Source of the DNA: DASQZK01 sp963809925 | GTDB taxonomy: Bacteria > Bacteroidota > Bacteroidia > Bacteroidales > GCA-2748055 | Direction: 5' to 3' | Assembly: GCA_963809925.1 (NCBI GenBank) | Contig: CAWELH010000007.1 | Location: 186,001-250,000, forward strand | Length of the DNA: 64,000 nt | Shown: positions 7,824 to 17,145 of the stretch, one piece after another | Layout of the letters: every line of letters begins with the position of its first letter | Position numbering within the stretch: position 1 is the first letter of the stretch | Notes under the pieces: model-generated | Seen by the model: the letters and a program-made list of their open reading frames with translations, nothing else | Databases searched by the model: none | Told to the model about the DNA's origin: nothing | Translations under genes and position numbers: made by a program

Positions 7824-9503
7824 TCAACTGCCAAACTTATTTTCCCTGTCATATCTGAATTTTATAACCCACGCGTGCTTGCCGGGCCGGGAATCAGGGT
7901 CCGCAAGCATTTCAGCAGGGATCTTTACAGACATTCCCCATTTCTTTCGTCCGGTGTCAACCCATTGCAGAGGTTTATCATAACCAAGCATATACACCTG
8001 GCTGTCCCAGACCGGATTCGCTCCTGACAATATAAAGGTCTCACTTTTCGGCCATTCAAAAACAATTGCATATCCATACGTACTGTCCTTGCTCATCGTA
8101 TACCATACAGGCTGACCAAGCTGAGTATTGTCACAGATCTTTTCATAAGGCCGGCTCCCGTAAATGGCTTCACCGTTTACTGAAAGCCAATCGCCCAATT
8201 CCCGAAGAAGATTACGCTGTATTGCTGATACTTCACCGGTTCCATCCGGATTTACAATCAGGTTCAGGTTACCCCCTTTCGCCACAATTCGTACGAGCAT
8301 CTGTATGAGTTCATCCGGCGTCAGATAATTTTCGAGCGAATCGGTATGATTATAGCCATACGATTCAGACATTGAGCGGTTTTCTTCCCAGGGATAGTCC
8401 ATAGTTTCAACCACCTCATCCGTCTCACTGGTAAAAAAATCACCATGATTTTCCCGACTGCCCTGTCCCATCCTGTCATTGGCTGCGACCTTCTTCCTGC
8501 CTTCGGCATGATTATAGAAATAAGCAACAATTTCAGGGGTCTTATAATACTCTGCAGGACGCTGCCATTCACCGTCAAACCAAAGAATATCCGGATCATA
8601 TTTATCGATAAACTCCTTTGCCTGTGGTACGATATAATCATCGATAAAATTCCGCACCGGAACTTTACCTGACAACATACGGTTGTGCTTTTCCGGGATG
8701 AATCGCCCTGTAACCTCACCTTTCACTTCAGCAACCCCTGCATTGTCTGGAGCCATGCCGCTAGACCAATAGCGAATGTATAGTGAGTCGTTCCGATCAA
8801 TCATCGGATACTCATAATCTTCCACCGAAAAATAAAATCCAAAGTGAATTCCATCCTTTTTACACGCATCAACAATTTCCGCCGTCAGGTCTCTGCCGGG
8901 ATACATATCGACAACATCTCGTTTCGTAAATTTTGAATCCCAAAGACAATATCCCCCATGATGTTTATTAAAAGGGACGATGTATTTTGCACCGCTCATT
9001 TTCACCAGGTTAACAATGTCACCTGCATTGAAATTCTTCGCTGTGAACAGAGGAATAAAATCATCACGTTGAAAGTCCTTGCCCCATGTTTTACTATGAT
9101 AGTCTTTATAATCGTGATACATCCGGTTTAGATACCAATCCGGATACCGCGCCCGGCTCCAGCCCTTTTCCCCGTATCCGGCTATGGAGTAAGGTCCCCA
9201 GTCGTAAAATATACAAAGTTTGGCATCGAGGTACCATTCAGGAGCCGTGTGACGATCGAGAGATGAAAAGTCAGGCTTATAAGGCCCGTTCATATTGGTT
9301 TTTACAAGGTCTTCCATCACCTTGCCCGCATCTGTCATCATAGCTTCCGAGAAAGAACCTCTCAGTGCCTCAATGCTGTATTTGTAATGATATGGTGTAA
9401 AGTTATCTGCGCCGTCTGTCGGATTGGTAGGTTTGTTTTCACAGGCAGTCATAAGAATAAGCCACCCCAGCGCGAGTGTGTGAATAATAATTTTTCCCTT
9501 CAT
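7824..9503 (-). CDS. GH29 alpha-L-fucosidase, lipoprotein
   Basis: 560 residues from the ATG at 9503, chosen over an upstream in-frame ATG (9617) because it begins a lipoprotein signal (MKGKIIIHTLALGWLILMTAC). The GH29 barrel is clear: 'FIPLFTAKNFNAGDIVNLVK', 'YIVPFNKHHGGYCLWDSKF', 'GIHFGFYFSVEDYEYP', and the nucleophile Asp in 'DPDILWFDGEW' near residue 310. A C-terminal beta-sandwich follows from about residue 460. The enzyme releases terminal alpha-L-fucose with retention. It probably heads a two-gene unit with the exported nitrilase. L-fucose released here could feed the FucP/FucI genes at 24-28 kb. Confidence 0.93.
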   Translation of the reverse strand: MKGKIIIHTLALGWLILMTACENKPTNPTDGADNFTPYHYKYSIEALRGSFSEAMMTDAGKVMEDLVKTNMNGPYKPDFSSLDRHTAPEWYLDAKLCIFYDWGPYSIAGYGEKGWSRARYPDWYLNRMYHDYKDYHSKTWGKDFQRDDFIPLFTAKNFNAGDIVNLVKMSGAKYIVPFNKHHGGYCLWDSKFTKRDVVDMYPGRDLTAEIVDACKKDGIHFGFYFSVEDYEYPMIDRNDSLYIRYWSSGMAPDNAGVAEVKGEVTGRFIPEKHNRMLSGKVPVRNFIDDYIVPQAKEFIDKYDPDILWFDGEWQRPAEYYKTPEIVAYFYNHAEGRKKVAANDRMGQGSRENHGDFFTSETDEVVETMDYPWEENRSMSESYGYNHTDSLENYLTPDELIQMLVRIVAKGGNLNLIVNPDGTGEVSAIQRNLLRELGDWLSVNGEAIYGSRPYEKICDNTQLGQPVWYTMSKDSTYGYAIVFEWPKSETFILSGANPVWDSQVYMLGYDKPLQWVDTGRKKWGMSVKIPAEMLADPDSRPGKHAWVIKFRYDRENKFGS

Positions 9504-9775
9504 GAATTCGTATAGTTTACGTTCACATTTCGATATCGTGATGCATGATGTACAGCTGACGGTTGAACCGGACTCAAGATAACGTCTTTTAGGGAGATTT
9601 CCATGGCTGAATTGCAAGGTGGGAGTATGGGCTTGGGAAGTCAGTATGTTTTGTGAGGTTGTCCATAAGTTAGTAGCATGGAAAATACCCGGATCAATGG
9701 TAATATCCGGAAGATCAATACATATAAACCATGTTTTTCGGCTTATAATATTGTTCTTATATACGTTTATGTAGG
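9504..9775. other. Region upstream of the GH29 gene
   Basis: This must carry the promoter of the fucosidase/nitrilase unit, but I cannot place one with confidence. No gene is supported on either strand. Confidence 0.4.
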
Positions 9776-9831
9776 GGATCCCACCCCCCGCCCACCACCC
9801 TTAGTGCCCGGAAAGATCAAATATCAGCGTT
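9776..9831 (+). repeat. Left arm of an imperfect, C-rich inverted repeat
   Basis: The sequence starting ATCCCACCCCCCGCCCACCA and running through 'CCCTTAGTGC' to 'CAAATATCAGC' recurs, with about eight differences over some 45 positions, on the opposite strand at 10846-10902. The two copies point inward, as terminal inverted repeats do, and enclose about 1.0 kb with two small genes. The C-runs make the opposite strand a G-quadruplex candidate. Confidence 0.65.
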
Positions 9832-9902
9832 CATTTTTCGACTTTTTGATGAAAAGTTATCCGTTTCCCTAAAGCTTCTACCAGATTTTGACTAAAAAAT
9901 AT

Positions 9903-10458
9903 ATGTTAATCCTGCCATATTTCTCCAACAACACTTCTATTATTATGGGTTTTCGTATACAAGGACTCCACTTTCCTGTCTGCATCACGTCTTGCCTTCT
10001 TTCAATGCCTGGCTGAATTTTTTACTTATCGTCTTACTGAATACTCACACCCGTATTACGTCTGGTTTCTGGTCATCCCGGGGATCTTCGTCTCCCTCAT
10101 CTATGGCTTTTCAAAAGGGCGGAAGACAACGGTGCAAACGTATGCGGACAGGCTTTATATGTGGACATGGATGGCATTTATGATCACCGCCCTGGTGCTT
10201 TTCATCCTCCTCTACGGAAAGCTCAACAATTTCGGGCCCTTCATACTCATGCTCATAGGTCTGCCTACCTTCCTCTCAGGTATAATCATTAAATTCCGTC
10301 CTTTGGTGATCGGTGGTATAGTATTCTGGGTATTGTCTATTGCAGCCAACTATAGCGGTGACAACCTTTCACCCTTGATCATGGCAGCAGCCGTCATCGC
10401 CGGATACCTGATACCAGGATACCTTCTTAAAAAGAGAGCTGGTCATGAAAAACTTTAA
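9903..10458 (+). pseudogene. Frameshifted small membrane protein gene partnered with a winged-helix regulator
   Basis: From about 9985 to the stop at 10458 one frame encodes a coherent four-helix membrane protein: FFTYRLTEYSHPYYVWFLVI, 'SLIYGFSKGRKTTVQTYADR', then 'FGPFILMLIGLPTFLSGIII' and 'GYLIPGYLLKKRAGHEKL'. There is no start codon, and the upstream part only makes sense when two or three frames are combined ('FSNN' in one, 'FYYYGFSY' in the next). Homologous pairs of such a membrane protein and an HTH_34 regulator are common in Bacteroidota. A GTG at 10132 could still give a 108-residue truncated product. Its stop overlaps the start of the regulator. Confidence 0.65.
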
Positions 10459-10735
10459 ACCACTGGATCCTGTACTTCATTCCCAGCTTCGACTCGCTAT
10501 TGTCAGTATCCTGATGAATACAGAAACAGCTGGTTTCACCTACATTAGGGAACAAACGGGCGCTTCTGCCGGCAATCTCAGCGTACAAATAAATAAACTG
10601 AAGGAAGCCGGCTACATCAGCATCGATAAAAGGTTCAAGAATAATTACCCACAGACAACATGCCAGATCACGAATCTCGGGCGACAGCGGTTTGAGGAAT
10701 ACGTTGGAAATCTGAGAGATTATTTAATGATTTAA
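10445..10735 (+). CDS. Winged-helix transcriptional regulator (HTH_34, MarR-like)
   Basis: 96 residues forming one winged helix-turn-helix: helix 'LDPVLHSQLRLAIVSILMN', recognition helix 'GASAGNLSVQINKLKEAGYI' and wing 'SIDKRFKNNYPQTTCQITNL'. The start overlaps the end of the membrane gene by 14 bp, so the two are translationally coupled. In such pairs the regulator is thought to control its own operon; with the membrane partner broken it may be an orphan here. Confidence 0.8.
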   Translation: MKNFKPLDPVLHSQLRLAIVSILMNTETAGFTYIREQTGASAGNLSVQINKLKEAGYISIDKRFKNNYPQTTCQITNLGRQRFEEYVGNLRDYLMI

Positions 10736-10766
10736 GGGGCTGATTTTTTTACACTTATCACATTAA

Positions 10767-10795
10767 GGGGTAATCGGGGGGCATGGGGAAAGGGG
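10767..10795 (+). other. G-quadruplex motif downstream of the regulator
   Basis: Four runs of at least four G on the plus strand (10767-10770, 10776-10781, 10785-10788, 10792-10795) with loops of 5, 3 and 3 nt. This meets the usual pattern for an intramolecular quadruplex. It starts 32 bp after the stop of the winged-helix gene, within the repeat-flanked cassette. Confidence 0.7.
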
Positions 10796-10845
10796 TTGTA
10801 AGGATATAGATTTTTGGATTCCTGCTTTTTAACATGAGCCGGGGA

Positions 10846-10902
10846 AGCTGAGATTTGTTCTTTTTGCGCATTAAGGGTGGTGGGTGGGGGTGGGATGCCC
10901 TG
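10846..10902 (-). repeat. Right arm of the imperfect inverted repeat
   Basis: Reverse complement of the arm at 9776-9831, with the same order of C-runs (CATCCCACCCCCACCCACCA), then 'CCCTTAATGC' and 'CAAATCTCAGC'. The remainder of 10903-11145 has no supported gene; the minus-strand frame at 10758-11057 is only a reading of this repeat. Confidence 0.65.
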
Positions 10903-11145
10903 AAAATAGTACTTAAGAACATTATTGTAGAGACCAATCTGTGTGGTATAACATCAGGATCGTGACCAACAGTTCTCAGATATCTATAACGGTGAGCAAC
11001 ATCTTCTGGCCGGGGTCCACTGAGAAAACGTGAAAAACCAATCATGTAATTATACACCCGGAATTCCCGTCCTTTTTCTTACAGAAAACTTTTAAATTCC
11101 GGCCGGCCGCATTCCTTCCTCACCAAATACCTGAAACTTTTCATC

Positions 11146-13761
11146 CTAGATCGAAAACCAGTAGATAAACTTTACCAGAAATACATTTTCAGGATAGATT
11201 CTGAAAAAGCCTCTGGCAGCATTACTCATATCCTTCCCCGAAATACTTTCGTATGAGGTCCTACCATGCGTCCATACCAGGTAAAGATTTGAAGATGGCC
11301 GGAATTCCCAGCGGAAAACAAAATTGGAATGAAATTCATGGTATTGGAAATCTGGATTTTTAAAGGTAAGTAAACCATCAACAGAGGGGTCAGCAACCGT
11401 ATATTGCTGATTCTGCAATGTAATTTGATCGTCACTGTAATAGTAAAACCTGTCAGCGTACTGTTTTGCGTCCGGATCTGTTACTCTCTTTAGTGAAGAA
11501 TAGTTACCGGCAGAATAATAGGGATTTCCATAGTATTGAAAGGAAATCTCCGGGGTAACATAAATCCCTGCACGGAAAGTGAACCACGCTGTCTCCTGTC
11601 TCAGCCTCCCAAGGATATATTGCCCACCTGTTGCAGCAACATACTGATAATCATTGACAAGTGGGTTGTAGGTGATTGCTGTGCCCAGATTTACCGCTGT
11701 ACCGGCCTTCCAGTTTAAATTGAACGTGAGTACGGTCGATTTGGAGATACCATCCAGGTAGCTGGAATGTCCAAAATGAAAAGTCGAATAAAATGGCTTC
11801 CTGTCATCAGAACCCAGATCAAAATAGGTTAAAAAACTGGAAGGAAGTTTCATCATGGGCCCTCCTCTCAGGGTCCCGGGATTATTTTGATTGTATGCAT
11901 GGACAACGCCTCCTGACAATTTTTGGTAATTTTTTAAAATAATACTGGCGTAAAGTTCTGTCCAGCTATAGATCACCTTTCCGGAGAAATCGAATTGATC
12001 ACCATGTTCCGTAAAGAAAGAATACTTCGAATAAAATTTTCTGGCATAATTCTCCTTGTATGAAACAGCCGTCTTCTGTTCAAAAAAATCACTGATGTTC
12101 AGATAACCCAAATCATTGGATTCAAATCCCGGACTAACCCAACGAAATCGTTCATAGTAAGTGAAATGGCCGTTGCCCTGTTTACCGACTAGTAACTGAC
12201 CCGTAGATCCGGACATGGCATGAAGTGTGCTGTCGACCGACCGATGGTTATTATCCGTGCGTTGATAATATCTTGCCGGAGAGGTCTGTTCGCGGATCAT
12301 GGCAGTGCTGTCCCCGTTAATATAGCTGCCGGCAGCAGAAAACTTTACATAGTAGGTTTTGTTATGAAACTGTTGCATAAAGTTGAATCCGCCGGTATAT
12401 GCATTGTTATTCAGAAATTTAAGTTGCTCATCTGAAATATCTCGGTTTGTGGAAGTAAGTATACCCCCGATCAGCGTATTCCCGTCATTGATTTCCTTTT
12501 GTACCTGACCAACGGAGTATGATGTCAGAGGTTGCACTTTCTTCCGGTATTCATTACCATCCTCATCACTGATCTTTGCAAACTCATTAGCAGTAAAACA
12601 CTGTAGAATCCCGACAGAAAGACCCCGCTCAGTTTTTCCCGTAACTTTTGCAGCACTCAATATAGTTGTTTGTGAGGGAACCTTTGAATATTCATTATCC
12701 TGAAGTGAAGGATTATATTTAGGCGAGCTTCCTATCCGCCTTGAATAAAAAAGTGAACCTGCTCCGGTACTGAACTGAAGCATGTCGGCACCTTCAATAA
12801 AAAAAGGCCTTTTTTCTTCAAAAGTAGGTTCAAACACTGTTAGATTCAGGAGTGCGGGATCGGCTTCAACCTGACCAAAATCGGGATTCAAGGTAACATC
12901 AAGGGTGAAATTACTGGATAATCCGACTTTGGCATCCAAGCCGGCACTACCGCCAGGTTCTGAACCAGTAGCATATGGATTTCCCGACTCTGGTTTACTG
13001 AACCTTGCTTTTCCCACAATATAAGGCAGTAACTCGATGGGAGAGGAGCCAGTTATGCCGCTTATACCTTTCAACTCCCCGAATAAATGGACCATACCAG
13101 GGGCATCAAGGGGTACCCACTGCCAATTATCTTCCTCATTCAGCCTGTAAATTCTACGAGTTACATGCAGACCCCACGTCTGCACTTCCTTGTTTGAGAA
13201 TCTGAGCTGACTGAAAGGAATCATGATCTCTGCTGTCCAACCCGAATCATTTACTGCTGCTTTTGCATACCATACGGCATTCCAGTTAAAATTAAAAGAT
13301 TTCCCGTTGTCCGATATGGACATGTCTACCTTCCCACCGGCAGCTGTGACGTCAAATTCAAATCCGGTCAGGTGATCAAAATAACTGTCGAAGGCGATTC
13401 CCACGGCATCTCCCTTTAATTCATCGTGCCTGCCGACAAGCCGCATAATCTTTTCAGGGTCGGGGTCTTCACATCTGAACGCGATGTAAAGGTTTTTATC
13501 GTCAAATAAAATTTTGAAAAATGTCTGAAATGATGCTTTATCACCACCTCTTGGAGTCCTTTGAAGGAAATCACCTGACCACTCACCATCTTCCCAGCAG
13601 CTATCGTCAGGAATTCCATCAATTTTGGGTATCTCTCCGGTAATACGGGAGGTATGGTATACTCTATTCTGATCCGGTTCACCGCTACCGGGAACACCAT
13701 AGGCGGGTCGCAAAATCAAAGTTCCAGTCAGTATAAACAAGATTTGCAGGCTTAACTTCAT
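11146..13761 (-). CDS. DUF5916 outer-membrane protein with N-terminal CBM9-like domain
   Basis: 871 residues from the ATG at 13761, which begins a signal peptide (MKLSLQILFILTGTLILRPA); a further 17-codon in-frame extension exists. Residues about 35-235 form a carbohydrate-binding family 9-like domain ('PKIDGIPDDSCWEDGEW', 'LYIAFRCEDPDPEKI', 'GWTAEIMIPFSQLRFS'). The rest is the DUF5916 region, predicted to be an outer-membrane beta-barrel with alternating strands ending in a terminal aromatic strand (VFLVKFIYWFSI). Motifs such as 'NFTLDVTLNPDFGQVEADPA' and 'FEEKRPFFIEGADM' are characteristic. The ligand is unknown; binding or passage of carbohydrate is plausible. The gene stands alone and diverges from the lactonase gene. 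Confidence 0.85.
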   Translation of the reverse strand: MKLSLQILFILTGTLILRPAYGVPGSGEPDQNRVYHTSRITGEIPKIDGIPDDSCWEDGEWSGDFLQRTPRGGDKASFQTFFKILFDDKNLYIAFRCEDPDPEKIMRLVGRHDELKGDAVGIAFDSYFDHLTGFEFDVTAAGGKVDMSISDNGKSFNFNWNAVWYAKAAVNDSGWTAEIMIPFSQLRFSNKEVQTWGLHVTRRIYRLNEEDNWQWVPLDAPGMVHLFGELKGISGITGSSPIELLPYIVGKARFSKPESGNPYATGSEPGGSAGLDAKVGLSSNFTLDVTLNPDFGQVEADPALLNLTVFEPTFEEKRPFFIEGADMLQFSTGAGSLFYSRRIGSSPKYNPSLQDNEYSKVPSQTTILSAAKVTGKTERGLSVGILQCFTANEFAKISDEDGNEYRKKVQPLTSYSVGQVQKEINDGNTLIGGILTSTNRDISDEQLKFLNNNAYTGGFNFMQQFHNKTYYVKFSAAGSYINGDSTAMIREQTSPARYYQRTDNNHRSVDSTLHAMSGSTGQLLVGKQGNGHFTYYERFRWVSPGFESNDLGYLNISDFFEQKTAVSYKENYARKFYSKYSFFTEHGDQFDFSGKVIYSWTELYASIILKNYQKLSGGVVHAYNQNNPGTLRGGPMMKLPSSFLTYFDLGSDDRKPFYSTFHFGHSSYLDGISKSTVLTFNLNWKAGTAVNLGTAITYNPLVNDYQYVAATGGQYILGRLRQETAWFTFRAGIYVTPEISFQYYGNPYYSAGNYSSLKRVTDPDAKQYADRFYYYSDDQITLQNQQYTVADPSVDGLLTFKNPDFQYHEFHSNFVFRWEFRPSSNLYLVWTHGRTSYESISGKDMSNAARGFFRIYPENVFLVKFIYWFSI

Positions 13762-14068
13762 CTCATCCTGGATGTATATCCGTCTCCTTTTAAGGTCACA
13801 GGACAATCTCAACCGGACAGCTTATAGAATTTGCCGCCGGAGCGTCACTGTATTTACTAAATATTAATATTTGATCTGATTTTGCTGCCAAAAATAAAGA
13901 AATATTTGATAGATACAGAATTTTCATCTCTTCCGGCGCAGATTTTCACCAATAAAAATCCCACCTTGATTAACCTTCATGAATTTTTACTCTTCTTATC
14001 ATGATCTTTGCATAACTTGCCTTTTGTAAATCAGGTGATCTAACCAGACACCAAAAAGTATAATTCCC
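13762..14068. promoter_or_regulatory. Divergent intergenic region between the DUF5916 and lactonase genes
   Basis: Both flanking genes read outward, so both promoters must be within these 307 bp. The sequence is A+T-rich with TAATATTTG and ATATTTG stretches resembling Bacteroidota -7 elements, but I cannot assign a start site. No small gene is supported. Confidence 0.4.
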
Positions 14069-15214
14069 ATGAAAACAAAATCATTTAAGGTCCTTGCAGG
14101 AATAGTTATTTTTTTGATCAGCGGAGTTTTGCCCTGGCATTCAATTGCCGGACGGGAATCGCTTCCGATAATGGAATCCTGTCATCCCCTGAATTCAAGG
14201 AATAATTCATTCCACCTCTACCTTTCGGTGAGTGACCGTCATACCATCCTCCACTACACCGGAGATGATGAAAATGGCTCACTGATGCTTACCGATTCCG
14301 TACCTACTGCCGGCACCTGCGGCAGCCTGACCGTGTCGCCCGACAAACGGTTCCTCTATGCAGCCGAAAGATCTGAAAAAGGTATTGCCATCTTCCGTAT
14401 CAATGAGACGACAGGAGCCCTGAACTATATTTCTTCCGTCAGGGCAGCCGGCAATCCTGTATACCTGAGCATTGACAATTCCGGCCGGTTTCTTTTCAGT
14501 GCATACTATTCCGATAACGTGATCGCCGTACACCGTATCCTGGATAACGGGGAACTTACTACTGTGCCTATTCAGGTAATTAAGACACCGGATAAGCCCC
14601 ACTTTATCAGGATAGACCGGTCGAACCGGTTTGTGTTCGTCCCGGTATTAGGTGCCGATACGGTCCGTCAGTACCTTTTCAACCCGGAAACCGGAAAACT
14701 CAGCCCGAACGATCCCTCAGGATTCGCGGCAGCAGATGGGTCGGGTCCCAGGCATCTGACCTTTCATCCGTCATTGCCATATTGCTTTGGTGTTAATGAA
14801 TTAAATTCAACCGTCACGGCTTACAGTTTGAATGAAAAGACTGGCGTTCTTAAAGAAATCCAAACGATCTCAAATGTTCCGCCGGGACATAATGCCAACA
14901 ATACCTGTGCTGACGTGCATATCAGTCCTGACGGGAAAATCCTGTTCACCAGCAACCGGGGCCACAACAGTATTGCCACTTACAGGGTGGACAACCGGAC
15001 AGGAAAACTGACCGTGGTTGGATACTTTGCGACCGAAAAGACGCCCCGGGAATTTGATATCACATCTTCCGGAAGATTTCTTTATGCCGCGGGTCAGGAT
15101 TCCGGTGGCCTGGCATCATACCGTATCGAAGCCAACGGCGAATTGACTCCCCTCACGGTATACCACCCCGGCGGAAAACCGGAATGGGTTGAGATTATAG
15201 AATTGGGGGAGTAA
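14069..15214 (+). CDS. Lactonase-family seven-bladed propeller (6-phosphogluconolactonase-like), exported
   Basis: 381 residues: signal peptide (residues 1-28, GIVIFLISGVLPWHSIAG), then a YVTN-type beta-propeller with repeated 'SPDGK/SPDKR...LYAA' blades. The diagnostic lactonase motifs are present: 'GSGPRHLTFHPSLPY', 'ILFTSNRGHNSIATY' and 'ASGRFLYAAGQDSGGLASYR'. Cytosolic relatives (Pgl/YbhE) hydrolyse 6-phosphogluconolactone. The signal peptide here makes a phosphorylated substrate unlikely, so an extracytoplasmic sugar lactone is a better guess. It converges with the gene at 15276. Confidence 0.85.
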   Translation: MKTKSFKVLAGIVIFLISGVLPWHSIAGRESLPIMESCHPLNSRNNSFHLYLSVSDRHTILHYTGDDENGSLMLTDSVPTAGTCGSLTVSPDKRFLYAAERSEKGIAIFRINETTGALNYISSVRAAGNPVYLSIDNSGRFLFSAYYSDNVIAVHRILDNGELTTVPIQVIKTPDKPHFIRIDRSNRFVFVPVLGADTVRQYLFNPETGKLSPNDPSGFAAADGSGPRHLTFHPSLPYCFGVNELNSTVTAYSLNEKTGVLKEIQTISNVPPGHNANNTCADVHISPDGKILFTSNRGHNSIATYRVDNRTGKLTVVGYFATEKTPREFDITSSGRFLYAAGQDSGGLASYRIEANGELTPLTVYHPGGKPEWVEIIELGE

Positions 15215-15275
15215 AGCTATAGTACTTTTTAAGCGTCCTGATTTCTCAGGGCTTTGGAGACTTTGCGAACTCCGT

Positions 15276-17111
15276 TCACCGGTATCTTACTGTGATCCTG
15301 TATGAATTTCCAGGTACAACAGCTGCCAGGGCATATTCAATGTCCCTGATCTTCCGCACGGTAAAATCCTTCTCGTTTTCATCCACAAGGATTGATGTCA
15401 GTTTCAGACTGTCAAGTGCCATGGGGATCATAAATGTAAGTCTGCCAGACGAACTGCGGGATGAAACCACGGTAAACCTTACTTCATTTTTCATCCGGGA
15501 TATATCACGGAAAGATGCTTCATCCTTCATAAGCATGAAATCCAGGAGTTCTTTTACAGTCCACACCGGAATGTGCTTTTCACCGGCATATTCAAGCATA
15601 TGCATTAGAGGTATCCTTGAAAAATAATACTCATTGTTATGCGCTTTAATACTGATATATGAGTATATCTCATCCTCAATACTGCGGTCCATCAGTCCCC
15701 TGAAGCAGTCGAAATAGCCTTTGGCATCACGATTCTCCATATATTCCTGATCATAAACATTGGTCAACATCTGGTAAATGTCCATTGTACCCCGTGCTGA
15801 AGCAAATTTCATTACCAGTCCACTACCGGTAAAATTCCCCTGTTTATAGCCCATGGGACCCAGGAAATGGCCGCTGTTTGAAAAATTATCGTAATGCGCG
15901 TAATTGGCGTCCAATTGTATACCATTCCTGACTTCAATATCTGCCTGGGCTGAAAAATCAGGAAGTCCTGCCGTATCCTTTCCACACCAGACAAACCAGT
16001 GATTTGCCACGGTCCTCATAGTTTGTCCGTATTTCTGCTTAATCTGGCCTTTCTTTAACCTCAGTGCTTCACTCATGCTATCCCATTTAGGTGAGGTGGC
16101 TTCCGGTGTGTCATCAGGATGTCCGGAAATCTCGAAGCCCTTCCCTGCCCATCGGTCAGCCCAGACTTTGGAAACCTTCTCTGTTTCAAGAATATAGAGC
16201 GACATTCCGGCATGCATGGAATCGACCTCTCTAAACTGTTCCTCAAAATCCTGCTCTCCGCTTACCTCTCCGTCATTTGTGAGGGTGACCAGGCAACCCA
16301 ACGTATCGGGAAAATACCAGAACCTGGGCAATGGCATGGCGGAGGACTGCATGGTTTCGATTCCACCGGCAAGAAGATGCATCTGTTCATCAGTTGTATT
16401 AAAAGCGGTAACCGTTGTATCCACCCATCCATCGGTAAAAAGATCCATTGCCCGCAAGCCCGGGATTCCATCTTTTTCCAGTCCGGCAAATGCCGGATTG
16501 CCCTGCCGTGAATACACGATATTTTCAGGCAGGTGGTAAAGAAATGCCATAGCACAGCCTTTCCCGAAGGCATTACTAACAACTGCCGGAAACCTCTCTC
16601 CTGTTGTCGGACCATCGTAAAGACAGGCAATAACATTTGCTCCGTCAACAGCATAGCGTTCCGCCAGTGTATGAATACTAATCGCCTCACCGTGTAATCC
16701 TTTGCCTTCGTAGGTTTCCGTGTCAATGACCATAACCGGATCCTCTATGGTCTCACCTAACGGAATGATCCCGAATATACCGCAGAGTGAACGATCGGGA
16801 CTGAAAGCAATAAGATGGCCCCCGTCTCTGACATACTTGTCGAAGACGACTTTTTGCTTCTCCGAAACCGGCTGCCCCGGTATAATGACGATGCTGAACT
16901 TTTCCAGATATTTCAGGCTAAAACCGGGATTGGACAGAGAATCGGTAATGAATTCATTGAATCCTTCTGCCCTGAGCAATTCCTCCGTATAAAAACCAAA
17001 ATGATGTTCGGAGGACAGGATCAGAATCGGTGCAGCCATGTGCGTTTTTGTACAGGCTGTGACCGTTATGAGAACCGGAATCAGCAGCCAATAAATAATA
17101 CTTTTTATCAT
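15276..17111 (-). CDS. Lipoprotein with GATase-like N-terminus and deacetylase-like region
   Basis: 611 residues with a lipoprotein signal (LLIPVLITVTAC). Residues about 28-190 read as a class I amidotransferase-like fold: 'ILILSSEHHFGFYTEELLRA', 'FSIVIIPGQPVSEKQKVVFD', 'YVRDGGHLIAFSPD'. Residues about 270-450 resemble a polysaccharide-deacetylase-like barrel ('LGCLVTLTNDGEVSGEQ', 'GFEISGHPDDTPEA', 'NHWFVWCGKD', 'GIQLDANYAHYD'). The function is unknown. It lies 35 bp after the large three-module enzyme in the same direction, so both are probably co-expressed and act on the same material. Confidence 0.65.
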   Translation of the reverse strand: MIKSIIYWLLIPVLITVTACTKTHMAAPILILSSEHHFGFYTEELLRAEGFNEFITDSLSNPGFSLKYLEKFSIVIIPGQPVSEKQKVVFDKYVRDGGHLIAFSPDRSLCGIFGIIPLGETIEDPVMVIDTETYEGKGLHGEAISIHTLAERYAVDGANVIACLYDGPTTGERFPAVVSNAFGKGCAMAFLYHLPENIVYSRQGNPAFAGLEKDGIPGLRAMDLFTDGWVDTTVTAFNTTDEQMHLLAGGIETMQSSAMPLPRFWYFPDTLGCLVTLTNDGEVSGEQDFEEQFREVDSMHAGMSLYILETEKVSKVWADRWAGKGFEISGHPDDTPEATSPKWDSMSEALRLKKGQIKQKYGQTMRTVANHWFVWCGKDTAGLPDFSAQADIEVRNGIQLDANYAHYDNFSNSGHFLGPMGYKQGNFTGSGLVMKFASARGTMDIYQMLTNVYDQEYMENRDAKGYFDCFRGLMDRSIEDEIYSYISIKAHNNEYYFSRIPLMHMLEYAGEKHIPVWTVKELLDFMLMKDEASFRDISRMKNEVRFTVVSSRSSSGRLTFMIPMALDSLKLTSILVDENEKDFTVRKIRDIEYALAAVVPGNSYRITVRYR

Positions 17112-17145
17112 AGAGAAAATAATTAATGAATCATAAGTGCTATTA

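Noticed and set aside
10758..11057. 99-codon minus-strand open frame after the winged-helix gene
   Set aside because: It is a translation of the C-rich repeat arm and the G-quadruplex; the Pro-rich stretch reflects the C runs.
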